A DNA stretch of 64,000 bases from RPQJ01 sp963731105. Lineage in GTDB: Bacteria; Pseudomonadota; Gammaproteobacteria; Steroidobacterales; Steroidobacteraceae. The notes under the pieces are model-generated. The model had not been told where the DNA came from. It saw only the letters and a program-made list of their open reading frames with translations, and did no database searches. Positions 38,553 to 46,922 of the stretch are shown piece after piece. The stretch's first letter is position 1, and each line of letters opens with the position of its first letter. The stretch covers positions 35,032 to 99,031 of the forward strand of contig CAVSUM010000023.1 of assembly GCA_963731105.1 (NCBI GenBank), written 5' to 3'. A program made the translations under genes and the position numbers.

Positions 38553-40075
38553 GGCGCGGCTCCCACGGCCGGCAGCGGGTGTTGCTGCAGCCAGGCGTCG
38601 AGTCGTGCGGCGCTGTCCGCCGGCACGTGCAGCGCGAGCTTGCTGCGGCGGTAGAGGATGTCCTCGGCCGTCATGGCCCATTCCTCGCGCCGCAGGTAGT
38701 CGATCTCGCGCGCGTGCAGCCCTGGCAGGATCTCTTCGCCGAGGTCGGCCAGCGAGGTCGCGCCGTCGAGGATGCGCCCGGCACGCGAGCCGTAGGCCCG
38801 CGCATAACGGCGCAGCAAGGCGGCGGGCATCCACCGGTAGCGCTCGCCCAGCGCGCGCAGGAAAGCGTCGAAATCGGCGTGCGGCAGGTCACCGCCCGGC
38901 AGCGGTCGCGCGGCGGTCCAGTGCGGCGCGCGGCACCGCAGTTGCGGCGCAAGCAGGTCGAGCACGTCCTCGGCGAGCTTGCGGTAGGTGGTCAGCTTGC
39001 CGCCGTAGATCGACAGCAGCGGCGGGCCGTCCGTGTCGACGTCGAGCACGTAGTCGCGCGTCACGCTGGTCGCGCGGTCCTTCGGGTCGGCGAGCAGCGG
39101 TCGCAGCCCGGCGAAGGTCCACTTCACGTCGCTGCGTGCCAGGTCGCGCGAGAAGTAGCGGTTGGCCATCGCCAGCAGGTACTCGATCTCCGGTTCCGCG
39201 ATCGCCGGCGTGGCGAGATCGCCCGTGTAGTCCATCTCCGTGGTGCCGATCAGCGTGTAGTCGCCCTCGAACGGGATGGCGAACACGATGCGGCCGTCGG
39301 CGCCCTGGAAGATGTAGGCGAACTCGTGCGTGAACAGCTTCGGCACCACGATGTGGCTGCCCTTCACCTGGCGCGGGTGGTGGCGGGCGGGCAGCGGCGT
39401 GGACTCGTCGAGGAAGCGGTCCACCCATGGGCCCGTGGCGTTGACCACGGCGCGCGCCTCCACCTGGGTGGTGCCGCCGTGGACCGGAGCGAGCGTCGCG
39501 AGCCAGCGGTCGCCGCGACGCTCGAGGCGCGTGCAACGCGTGCGCGGCATCACCGTGGCGCCGTGCTCGTGCGCATCCTTCACCGTGAGCACCACCAGGC
39601 GGGCGTCGTCCACCCAGCAGTCGGAGTAGACGAAGCCCCACTTGTAGCGCGGATCGAGCGGCTCGCCGGCGGGGTGCCGGTGCAGCCGCACGCCCTGCGA
39701 ATCCGGCAGCAAGCGGCGGCGGGCGAGGTGGTCGTAGAGGAACAGTCCGGCGCGGATCATCCACGCCGGGCGCAGGTGCGCATCGTGCGGCAGCACGAAG
39801 CGCAGCGGCCAGCAGATGTGCGGCGCCGACGTGAGCACGATCTCTCGCTCACGCAACGACTTGCGCACCAGCCGGAAATCGTAGAACTCGAGATAGCGCA
39901 GGCCGCCGTGGATCAGCTTGGTGCTGGCCGACGAGGTGTGCGCGCCGAGGTCGTCCTGCTCGCAGAGCAGCGTGCGCAGGCCGCGCCCGGCCGCGTCGCG
40001 CGCCACGCCCGCGCCATTGATGCCGCCGCCCACCACCAGCAGGTCGAACGCCGGTGCTGCAGCCGCATCAGTCAT
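38549..40075 (-). CDS. glpD: Aerobic glycerol-3-phosphate dehydrogenase
   Basis: 508 residues from ATG 40075. FAD-dependent, membrane-associated oxidation of glycerol-3-phosphate to DHAP with electrons to quinone. FAD motif LLVVGGGINGAGVARDAAGR, the GlpD signatures TKLIHGGLRYLEFYDFRLV and SIYGGKLTTYRKLAE, plus GTTEMDYTGD. The C-terminal domain is intact and the stop overlaps glpK. A few extra upstream codons (MRWRCP...) have no ribosome-binding site and are excluded. Overlaps the upstream NamZ gene by 8 bp. Confidence 0.95.
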   Translation of the reverse strand: MTDAAAAPAFDLLVVGGGINGAGVARDAAGRGLRTLLCEQDDLGAHTSSASTKLIHGGLRYLEFYDFRLVRKSLREREIVLTSAPHICWPLRFVLPHDAHLRPAWMIRAGLFLYDHLARRRLLPDSQGVRLHRHPAGEPLDPRYKWGFVYSDCWVDDARLVVLTVKDAHEHGATVMPRTRCTRLERRGDRWLATLAPVHGGTTQVEARAVVNATGPWVDRFLDESTPLPARHHPRQVKGSHIVVPKLFTHEFAYIFQGADGRIVFAIPFEGDYTLIGTTEMDYTGDLATPAIAEPEIEYLLAMANRYFSRDLARSDVKWTFAGLRPLLADPKDRATSVTRDYVLDVDTDGPPLLSIYGGKLTTYRKLAEDVLDLLAPQLRCRAPHWTAARPLPGGDLPHADFDAFLRALGERYRWMPAALLRRYARAYGSRAGRILDGATSLADLGEEILPGLHAREIDYLRREEWAMTAEDILYRRSKLALHVPADSAARLDAWLQQHPLPAVGAAP

Positions 40076-41276
40076 AGAGCAGCACGTCCTCGCGTTCGCC
40101 ACGCCACGCGTCCTCGTCGGGCACCGCCAGCGCATCGAGGTCGGCGGGCGTCGCGGCCGGGTCGTCCACCCACCGGCGCAGCAGCTCGCTGCCGTTGATC
40201 AGGTCGATCGCGAGGCGGTCGTGCTCGTACTCGTACGGGAAGTCGCGCCACAGCGGGTAATCGGGCCGCAGCGTGCGCAGCGCCTTGAACGCCAGCGCCT
40301 GCAGCCGCCACGGCCGGAACGCCGCGTGGTCGTAGGACGCATCCTCGACGTGCACCTGCACGCCGGCGCAGAGCTGGCCGGAGTGCTTGTGGAACGTGGG
40401 CTCGAACCAGCACGGGCGCAGCCGGCAGCCGCGCAGCCATTGCGGCGCCATGCGCTGCATCTCGGCGAGCAGCGCAGCGGCGTCGAGGTCCGGTGCGCCG
40501 AACAGCTCGAGCGGACGTGTCGTGCCGCGGCCCTCCGACAGCGTCGTGCCTTCGAGCATCACGGTGCCCGCGTAGCAGCGCGCCATCGACAGGTTGGGCG
40601 CGTTCGGGCTCGGGTTCACCCAGGTGCGCTCACCGAGCGGCCAGCCCCAGCCGGGCGCGCGCCCGGGTTGCCAGCCCTGCATCTCGATCACGCGATACTC
40701 GAGGTCGAGCCGCAGTCGTCGGGTGAACCAGTGCCCCAGCTCGCCGAGCGTCAGGCCGTGGCGCATCGGCATCGGGCCGGCACCGACGAAACTCTGCCAG
40801 CCGTCGCGCAGCGTGAGCCCCTCGACCGGGCGGCCGACGGGGTTCGGGCGATCGAGCACCCACACCGCCTTGCCATGCTGCGCGGCCGCCTCGAGCACGT
40901 AGCGCAACGTGGTGATGAACGTGTAGATGCGGCAGCCGAGGTCCTGCAGGTCGACGAGCAGCACGTCGAAGGTGTCGAGCATCCCCGCCGCGGGACGGCG
41001 CACCTCGCCGTACAGGCTGAACACCGGGATGCCGTGCACCGGGTCGCGGAAGTCCGGCGACTCCACCATGTTGTCCTGCTTGTCGCCGCGCAGGCCGTGT
41101 TGCGGGCCGAACGCCGCAGTGAGCTGCACGTCTCCGAGCGCGGCGATGGCGTCGAGCGCGTGCTCGAGGCGGGCAGTGACCGAGGCCGGATGGGCCAGCA
41201 GCGCCACCCGACGGCCGGCCAGCGGTCGCCGCAGCGCCGGATCCGCGAGCAGCCGGTCGAGGCCGAAGCTCACCAT
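40068..41276 (-). CDS. DUF1343 family protein (NamZ-like exo-beta-N-acetylmuramidase)
   Basis: 402 residues, MVSFGLDRLLADPALRRPLA. The DUF1343 signatures are clear: FGPQHGLRGDKQDNMVESPD, GIPVFSLYGEVRRP, LLVDLQDLGCRIYTFITT, VWVLDRPNPVGRP and SEGRGTTRPLELFGAP. NamZ homologues release N-acetylmuramic acid from peptidoglycan chains. No signal peptide is seen, unlike the exported Bacillus enzyme, so it should act on recycled muropeptides in the cytoplasm. It overlaps glpD, an unusual pairing that may simply reflect operon packing. Confidence 0.88.
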   Translation of the reverse strand: MVSFGLDRLLADPALRRPLAGRRVALLAHPASVTARLEHALDAIAALGDVQLTAAFGPQHGLRGDKQDNMVESPDFRDPVHGIPVFSLYGEVRRPAAGMLDTFDVLLVDLQDLGCRIYTFITTLRYVLEAAAQHGKAVWVLDRPNPVGRPVEGLTLRDGWQSFVGAGPMPMRHGLTLGELGHWFTRRLRLDLEYRVIEMQGWQPGRAPGWGWPLGERTWVNPSPNAPNLSMARCYAGTVMLEGTTLSEGRGTTRPLELFGAPDLDAAALLAEMQRMAPQWLRGCRLRPCWFEPTFHKHSGQLCAGVQVHVEDASYDHAAFRPWRLQALAFKALRTLRPDYPLWRDFPYEYEHDRLAIDLINGSELLRRWVDDPAATPADLDALAVPDEDAWRGEREDVLLYD

Positions 41277-41845
41277 GGTGGCGTGCGCTCGATGCGTAGT
41301 ACGAAACCCGCCGGGTCGTGGAAATCCGGGCGCTCGCCAGGATGGGCCAGCGCCCAGTACGAGTGACCGCCGTCCGCGCGCTCGATCACGGCGGACAAGC
41401 CGAGCCGCAGCACCGAGTCGCCCGGCAGCGCGAGCAGCGTCTCGCGCGACACCACCGCCTCGAGTGCGATGCGGTCGTCGGTGATGCTGGTCGCCACCTG
41501 CGGTGGCAGGGCGTGCTCGAGCATGGCCATGCCCTCGCGGTAGGAGGTGAAGCCGTAGGCCGCCCATTCGGTCGATGGCGAGAAATTGAACTCGCAGTAA
41601 GCGGTGGAGGCCTCGCCGGCGATGAACGCCTCGAAGCACGTGTGGCGCCACAGTCCCTCGACCGGGCGCGACGGTGCAGGCGCAGGCAACGCGATGCGGC
41701 GTGTGTCGCCGTCGACGAAATAGCGCAGGCGCAGCCCGCCGTCGTCGCTGGTCGAGATCTCGACGTCGATGCGACGCACTGCGCCCGCCGGCGCCGTGCC
41801 GGTGTGGCGCAAGAGCTCGACGCGACGCTGCGGGGCCCGGTTCAT
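41270..41845 (-). CDS. DOMON-like domain protein
   Basis: 191 residues, ATG 41845. A beta-sandwich with LRYFVDGDTRRIALPAP, GLWRHTCFEAFI, AYCEFNFSPSTEWAAYGFTS and YREGM, the 'LWRHTCFE...YCEFNFSPS..WAAY.F..YR' pattern of the bacterial DOMON-like type 9 group. DOMON domains bind heme or sugars; no heme-ligand Met/His pair stands out, so the ligand is unknown. Cytoplasmic by lack of a signal. It overlaps the NamZ start by 7 bp. Confidence 0.8.
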   Translation of the reverse strand: MNRAPQRRVELLRHTGTAPAGAVRRIDVEISTSDDGGLRLRYFVDGDTRRIALPAPAPSRPVEGLWRHTCFEAFIAGEASTAYCEFNFSPSTEWAAYGFTSYREGMAMLEHALPPQVATSITDDRIALEAVVSRETLLALPGDSVLRLGLSAVIERADGGHSYWALAHPGERPDFHDPAGFVLRIERTPPW

Positions 41846-41862
41846 GGTTCGATGATAGCCGG

Positions 41863-42943
41863 TCAGATCGGGGCGAGCAGGCTCGGGTCCGGCCGCTCCA
41901 GCCAGCGCAGCACGGCCTCCGCGAAGCGCTCGCATTCGCCAATCGCCCGTTCCCAGTCGCGGATGCGCGCCGCGTGGTCCTGCCCGTAGCGGTAGAAATC
42001 CTGCCGGTCCGGCAGCTTGCCGTTCGGCAACCGCGCGAGGAACGCGGGCGAGGGCGACACCAGCAGCATGTCGTCGAGCCAGGGGTGGCCGCGCGGCGCC
42101 TTGCGCCACGGCAGGTGCTTGTCGAGCCAGCCCGGCGTCACGTAGTCGTTGAAGTGTGGATAGAAGACGATGCGGTGGCGGTCTCCGGCGCGCGTCAGTT
42201 GCGGGTAGGGCAGCAGCAGGTGGTAGTCCACCAGCGCCCCGTCCCAGTAGCAGCCGGCCGGCGCGCCCGCGATGTCGCGCACCGGCGTGCAGACGAGCGG
42301 GATGGTGCCCGAGGCGAGCAGTGCATCGGCGGCGTTGTCCGGCTCGATGCGGCACGCGCACCAGCCCGAAGGCGTCGAACGGTTGCTGCATGAAGCCGGG
42401 GCGGCCCGCGACGAACAGCACCCGCTCCAGGTGGCTCGCGAGCCGCGTGCGCGACACCGCGTTGGTCAGCGTGGCGCGCGCGAAAGCGAGCTTCGATTCC
42501 GTGTTCGCCAGCGGACCGCGGGCATGGGAGGTGACGATCGTGAGCGCCACGCCGTCGCGTACCTCGAGCGGCCGGCCGCCGAGCACCTCGCGCGCGATTT
42601 GCGCGATGGCCACGGCCACGTCCTGCGTGCTCGGCCGCTCAGCGTAGTTCTGGTCGCGGACGTACGCACGCACCAGCCGGTCGAGGGCCGCGACCGGGTC
42701 GGGCTGGGCCAGCGCTGCCATGCGCCAGGCACCGACCGAAGCGCCGATCAGTTCCAGCTCGAGGCCGGGCCGGCTGAGCCATTCGCGGTAGAACAGCTTG
42801 TCGAACGGGATCAGCGCGAGGCCCTTCGGGCCGCCGGCCGCGGCCGGGATGCAGGCGATGTCGGCCGGTGCGAGGCCGTGCTGCCGTACGTGCGCCAGCG
42901 CGCCGGGGCCAGCCCGGAAAGAAACCAGTGACGCTGCGCTCAC
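41863..42943 (-). CDS. Patatin-like phospholipase (frame break)
   Basis: About 360 residues when joined. GTG 42943 begins VSAASLVSFRAGPGALAHVR. The patatin fold is marked by the phosphate-binding Gly-rich AAAGGPKGLALIPFD, the nucleophile GASVGAWRM (G-x-S-x-G), and DGALVDYH, whose Asp completes the Ser-Asp dyad. A single extra base (or two lost) near 42355 joins the pieces. Such enzymes deacylate phospholipids. It is the first gene of the six-gene minus-strand run ending with glpK and the AGMO-like enzyme, fitting a lipid-salvage role. Confidence 0.83.
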
Positions 42944-42982
42944 GGACGGTAAGATGGCGCGCGACCCGAGGCGCCCAACTCC

Positions 42983-43060
42983 ATGATCAAAGTACTGCTG
43001 CTCATCGTCGTCGTCCTGATCGGCTACGTGCTGTACCTGCGCACGAACAAGCGGCGCTGA
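42983..43060 (+). CDS. Tiny single-span membrane protein (25 residues)
   Basis: Reads MIKVLLLIVVVLIGYVLYLR then TNKRR: one transmembrane helix of about 17 residues followed by a positively charged tail (N-out/C-in by the positive-inside rule). It sits 39 bp from the divergent patatin start. A TAAGAT hexamer lies about 30 bp upstream and GAGG about 13 bases before the ATG, so a promoter and weak ribosome-binding site are plausible. A coding reading is likely from this non-random composition, but the size limits certainty. Function unknown. Confidence 0.5.
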   Translation: MIKVLLLIVVVLIGYVLYLRTNKRR

Positions 43061-43105
43061 GCGCCCGTCGGCTGCCAAGCATAGCGTGCCGCGCCGGGTC
43101 GCGGC

Positions 43106-44377
43106 TCAGAGCAGGTCGCGCAGCCGGTACCACGCCATCGCCAGCACCAGCGCCGGCGTGCGCAGCCAGCGCCCGCCCGGGAACGGGTGGTGCGTCAGCT
43201 GGTTGAACAGGTCGAAGCGCTCCGCCTGCCCGGCGACGGCTGCCGCCGCCAGCCGCCCGGCCATGCCGGCGAGCGCGATGCCGTGTCCGGAAAAGCCCTG
43301 CAGGTAGTACAGGTTGCCATCGAGGCGACCGAAGTCCGGCGTCCGGTTCATCGTGATGTCCACATAGCCGCCCCAGACGTAGTCGAGCCGGGTGCCGGCC
43401 AGCTGCGGGAACACGCGCCGCATGCGCGCACCGGTGGCGCCGCCCGTGTCGCGCGCATCGATGCCCGAGTAGCTCACCCGCCCGCCGAACAGCAGGCGGT
43501 GGTCGGCCGAGCGACGGAAGTAGTCGAGCACGAAATTCACGTCGGCCACCGCGATGTTGTCGCGGACCAGCGCCGTGATGCGTTCCTCGCCGAGCGGCTC
43601 CGTGGCGACGACGTAGGTGCCCACCGGCATGACGCGCCAGTCGCTCGGTACGTGCAGCCCGGCCACGTAGCCGCCACGGGTCAGCACGGCGTGGCGTGCG
43701 GTGACCGTGCCGCGCGGCGTCACGAGGCGCAGCGGGTCGCCGCGCTCGATGCGCGTCACCGGTGAGCCCTCGCAGATGCGGGCGCCAGCGACGGCAGCCG
43801 CCTGCGCGAGGCCCAGAGTGTAGTTGAGCGGGTGCAGGTGGCCGCTGCAAGGGTCGAGCAGTCCGGCGCAATAGCGCGTGGTCGCGAGCAGCGCCTCGAC
43901 GCCTTCGCGCTCGAGGAAGCGCGGCGAGCGATAGTCGTACTGCCCGGCCAGCTCAGCCTGCAGTTCGAGCAGTTCCTCGCGCTGGCGCGGCTTGGTCGCC
44001 ACGTGCAGGTGGCCCCAGTGCAGGTCGCAATCGATCGCGTGGCGTGCGACCCGTTCGCGCACGAACTCGAGTGCCTCGACCGAGACGTCCCACAGGCGGT
44101 GTGCGGTCTCGGGCCCGACCTGCGCGGCGAGGCTGGACATGGCCGTGCTGTAGCCGAAGATCGCCTGTCCGCCGCTGCGGCCGGAAGCGCCCCAGCCGAC
44201 CCGCTCGGCTTCGAGCAGGATCACGCGGTAGCCCCGCTCGGCGAGCTCGAGCGCCGTCGCGCAGCCGGCGATGCCGGCGCCGATCACGCAGACGTCGCAG
44301 GTCGCGTCGCCATCGAGGGGACCGTGCCCCGGTGTAGCATTGGCCGAAGCCGCGTAATACGAACGCACGTGCGGCAT
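43106..44377 (-). CDS. FAD-dependent amine oxidase, PuuB/DadA-like
   Basis: 423 residues, ATG 44377. N-terminal Rossmann motif VCVIGAGIAGCATALELAER and the RVGWGASGRSGGQAIFGYS stretch, typical of gamma-glutamylputrescine oxidase (PuuB/OrdL) proteins, and the C-terminal YLQGFSGHGIALAGMAGRLA. Oxidative deamination of N-alkylated amines or gamma-glutamyl-polyamines is expected; no puu genes lie near, so the substrate is open. Divergent from the YhhN gene (18 bp). Confidence 0.87.
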   Translation of the reverse strand: MPHVRSYYAASANATPGHGPLDGDATCDVCVIGAGIAGCATALELAERGYRVILLEAERVGWGASGRSGGQAIFGYSTAMSSLAAQVGPETAHRLWDVSVEALEFVRERVARHAIDCDLHWGHLHVATKPRQREELLELQAELAGQYDYRSPRFLEREGVEALLATTRYCAGLLDPCSGHLHPLNYTLGLAQAAAVAGARICEGSPVTRIERGDPLRLVTPRGTVTARHAVLTRGGYVAGLHVPSDWRVMPVGTYVVATEPLGEERITALVRDNIAVADVNFVLDYFRRSADHRLLFGGRVSYSGIDARDTGGATGARMRRVFPQLAGTRLDYVWGGYVDITMNRTPDFGRLDGNLYYLQGFSGHGIALAGMAGRLAAAAVAGQAERFDLFNQLTHHPFPGGRWLRTPALVLAMAWYRLRDLL

Positions 44378-44395
44378 GCAGGCGAGGGTAGCACC

Positions 44396-45037
44396 GTGAC
44401 GAGTTGGAGTCCGTACCTGTTGTGCGCAGTGGCCGTCGCTGGCCTGCTGTGGGCCGAGCGCCGCGGGTCGTCCACCGGCCTGTGGCTCACCAAGCCGATC
44501 GCCTCGCTGGCCTTCATCTGGGTCGGGCTCGCCGCGGGTGCGCTCGAGACGACTTACGGCCAGCTGATCCTGCTCGGACTGGTGCTGTGCCTGCTCGGCG
44601 ACGTGCTGCTGATCCCGCACGACCGCCCGGCGGTGTTCCGCGCCGGCGTGTTCGCCTTCCTGCTCGGCCACGTCGCCTATTCGGCCGCCTTCGTCACACG
44701 ACCGCTGGACCTGTTCGGGCTCGCCGCGGGCGCGGTGCTGCTCGTCGTCGTGGTCGGCGGCACGTTGCTCTGGCTCGGCCGCACGCTGCCTCGCGACATG
44801 GTGTGGCCGGTGCGCGTGTACATGGTGGTGATCGGCGTGATGGCGACGCTCGCCTGCGGCGTCACCGCGGCGGGCGGTCCGTGGGCCGTGGCAGTCGGCG
44901 CGCTGGCATTCACCGCGTCGGACATCTCCGTCGCGCGCGACCGTTTCGTGCAACACGAGTTCCTGAACCGCGCGTGGGGGCTGCCGTTGTACTACGCAGC
45001 GCAGCTGCTGCTCGCCGCCACGCTGGCATCGATCTAG
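44396..45037 (+). CDS. YhhN/TMEM86 family lysoplasmalogenase-like membrane protein
   Basis: 213 residues from GTG 44396 (GAGGG seven bases upstream). Eight hydrophobic segments with the YhhN motifs KPIASLAFIWVGLAAGA, LLGLVLCLLGDVLLIP, FAFLLGHVAYSAAFV and the C-terminal SDISVARDRFVQHEF...GLPLYYAAQLLLA. Conserved D residues in LLGDVLL and ASDISVARDRF are the probable catalytic acids. TMEM86B hydrolyses the vinyl-ether bond of lysoplasmalogen to aldehyde and glycerophospholipid head. Together with the AGMO-like gene it suggests ether-lipid breakdown. 6 bp before the next gene. Confidence 0.82.
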   Translation: MTSWSPYLLCAVAVAGLLWAERRGSSTGLWLTKPIASLAFIWVGLAAGALETTYGQLILLGLVLCLLGDVLLIPHDRPAVFRAGVFAFLLGHVAYSAAFVTRPLDLFGLAAGAVLLVVVVGGTLLWLGRTLPRDMVWPVRVYMVVIGVMATLACGVTAAGGPWAVAVGALAFTASDISVARDRFVQHEFLNRAWGLPLYYAAQLLLAATLASI

Positions 45038-45043
45038 CCCGCC

Positions 45044-45734
45044 ATGCTGCAGCCCGACACGGACTTGCCCGACGTACCGCTCGCCCCTGCGCCGTGGGAC
45101 CTGCGTGGCTCCGGCTGGATGGTGGCACTCAAGTTGCCGCCCGGCTCGCCGGCTCGCGACGCATTCCTGCCAGCGGATCTCACCGGTCGTGGGCGCGGCC
45201 TCGCTTCGTACCTGATGTACGTGGACTACGCGCAGTCGGGTTGCGGTCCGTACCGCGAACTGCTGTTCCTGCCGGCGTGCCTTTCCGTTCGACGACGAAC
45301 GGCGCCACTTCACGATCAGCCGCATCCTGGTGTCGACCTGGGACAGCGTGGTCAACGGCCGCAACAACTGGGGCATCCCGAAGGACCGGGCCGACTTCGC
45401 AGTGACGACGGACGCGATGGCGCGCGAGCAGTGCGTGCGGGTCACGAGCGACGGCCGCGAGGTGTGTGAGTTGCGCTTCGGTGACCTGCGATTCGCACCG
45501 CGGCTACCGGTCAACGGCGGACTGGTGCCGGCGTCGTTGCGCACGTTGGCGCAATGGTTCCGCGGCCGCACCTATTACTACGCTCCGCAGGCTCGCGGCT
45601 GGGTCCGGCCCGGTCGCCTGCTGTCGTGGCGCTTCGACGCGGAGCTATTTCCGGATCTCACCGGCGCGGCCGTGGTCGCCGCCCTGCGCGTCGAGTCTTT
45701 CCGGATGACGTTTCCCGCAGCGCGTGTCGACTGA
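45044..45734 (+). CDS. Acetoacetate decarboxylase-like beta-barrel protein (frame break)
   Basis: About 230 residues when joined. N-terminal region APWDLRGSGWMVALKLPPGS, LASYLMYVDYAQSGCGPYRELLF, then a break near 45283 (one extra base) to FPFDDERRHFTISRILVST and GRNNWGIPKDRADFAV, the conserved 'GR..WGIPK' segment of the ADC-like fold. Family members decarboxylate acetoacetate via a Lys Schiff base or bind small beta-keto acids; whether the Lys in GIPKD is catalytic cannot be said. It follows the lysoplasmalogenase by 6 bp, so a single transcript is likely. Confidence 0.72.
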
Positions 45735-45746
45735 GGAGGCCCGTTC

Positions 45747-46112
45747 ATGAACTATGCGATTCGCCGCCATTGGATGCCCGCGCTGGCCGGCGGCGCGTGC
45801 TCGGGCCTGGTGTTGCTCGCCGGGTGCGCTTCTGTGCCGAGCACGAAGCCGCCCGAGTCCGAACTGCAGCTCCAGTCTGCGGATGTTCTTGCCCTGCCGA
45901 GCAATTGCGAGCCGACTGATGGCAAGGTGTACCGGACACGTTATGTCGTGCAGTCCGATGGCCACGTGGCTGGTGCAACGCCGGAATCCGGGACCGGATG
46001 CGTACAAGACGCCTTGCTGCGCTGGGTCGAGACGTTCCAGTATCGTCCCCTGGCCGGACCGGTCCCGGCCACGCTCGACTGGATGGCGGTGACCGCGCAA
46101 CGCGGCACCTGA
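45747..46112 (+). CDS. Lipoprotein with TonB-C-like domain
   Basis: 121 residues. Lipobox LAGC after a hydrophobic stretch (CSGLVLLAGC), then RTRYVVQSDGHVAGATPESG, CVQDALLRWVETFQYRP, the pattern 'Y.V..DG.V......SG....V..A...W.F.P' of TonB C-terminal/energy-transducer domains. Without a transmembrane anchor other than the lipid, it may be a stand-alone outer-membrane-facing adaptor. ATG 45747, GAGG ribosome-binding site. 12 bp after the previous gene. Confidence 0.65.
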   Translation: MNYAIRRHWMPALAGGACSGLVLLAGCASVPSTKPPESELQLQSADVLALPSNCEPTDGKVYRTRYVVQSDGHVAGATPESGTGCVQDALLRWVETFQYRPLAGPVPATLDWMAVTAQRGT

Positions 46113-46191
46113 GTCCTCGCCCCGTCAACCGCGGCGGACGAGGCGCGTTGTTACGCGGGGTGCGGGCATTGCAGCCCCTGGAGGATGAGCG

Positions 46192-46839
46192 ATGACGATT
46201 ACGCGCGGATTGATCCTGGCGGCCGCCGTGGGCGCGCTGCTGGCAGGTGGTGCCGCCGATGCGGCCAAGAAGAAGAAGGGCCCGATGCCGGTGGCGCCGC
46301 CGGCGGCGACAGCTGCCCAGGGTGCTGCGCCGGCCGGACAGTGCAACGGTCCGGGCCCAATGGGCGCGGGCCTCGGGTTCGGTTTCATGGAGCGGTTCGA
46401 CGCGATCGACACCGACCACAACGGACAATTGAGCAAGGCCGAGCTGCAGGCCGCGATCGACCAGGGTCGCGAGCAGTTGCAGGCGCAGGTGAAGGAGCGC
46501 TTCACGGCGGCGGACGGTAATGCCGACGGCAAGCTGAGCAAGGACGAAGCCAGGCTGGGTGCGCCCCAGGTATTCGAGCACTTCGAGTTCATCGACGTCG
46601 ACAACGACGGCTTCGTGACGCTGGCGGAACTCGCCGCGCTGCGCGATCGTGAGCAGATGCGCCTGCGGATCCTCGAGCGCGTCAAGCAAGCCGACAAGGA
46701 CGGCAACGGCAAGCTCGACCTGGCCGAAGTGCAGGCCGCGTTCCCGGGCGTCAGCCAGCAGCGCTTCACGCAGCTGGACCGCGACGGCGACGGCTACCTG
46801 GCGCCGGGCGACTTCATGCGTCCGGGCGGCGGGTTCTAA
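46192..46839 (+). CDS. Exported EF-hand calcium-binding protein
   Basis: 215 residues. Signal peptide MTITRGLILAAAVGALLAGG, cut near AADA. Five EF-hand loops follow: DAIDTDHNGQLSKAEL, TAADGNADGKLSKDEA, IDVDNDGFVTLAEL, KQADKDGNGKLDLAEV and QLDRDGDGYLAPGDF, each with D-x-[DN]-x-[DNG] and a final acidic residue. Such proteins are periplasmic calcium buffers or sensors in high-GC Proteobacteria. A hairpin terminator lies 35 bp beyond the stop. GAGGATGAGCG precedes the start as a ribosome-binding site. Confidence 0.9.
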   Translation: MTITRGLILAAAVGALLAGGAADAAKKKKGPMPVAPPAATAAQGAAPAGQCNGPGPMGAGLGFGFMERFDAIDTDHNGQLSKAELQAAIDQGREQLQAQVKERFTAADGNADGKLSKDEARLGAPQVFEHFEFIDVDNDGFVTLAELAALRDREQMRLRILERVKQADKDGNGKLDLAEVQAAFPGVSQQRFTQLDRDGDGYLAPGDFMRPGGGF

Positions 46840-46874
46840 CGGACCCTCTCTCTACCCTCTCCCGCCCTCCGGGC

Positions 46875-46902
46875 ACCCTCTCCCGCCTCGGCGGGAGAGG
46901 GT
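46875..46902. terminator. Bidirectional hairpin (12-bp stem) between EF-hand gene and ppdK
   Basis: Perfect inverted repeat ACCCTCTCCCGC / GCGGGAGAGGGT with a CTCG loop. It lies between two convergent genes. The CCCTCTCCC...GGGAGAGGG element recurs in intergenic DNA of many proteobacteria, so it may be a dispersed repeat that also acts as a terminator; only one copy with this stem occurs in the window as far as I can see. Confidence 0.65.
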
Positions 46903-46922
46903 AGGGTGAGGGCCTTCCCCTT

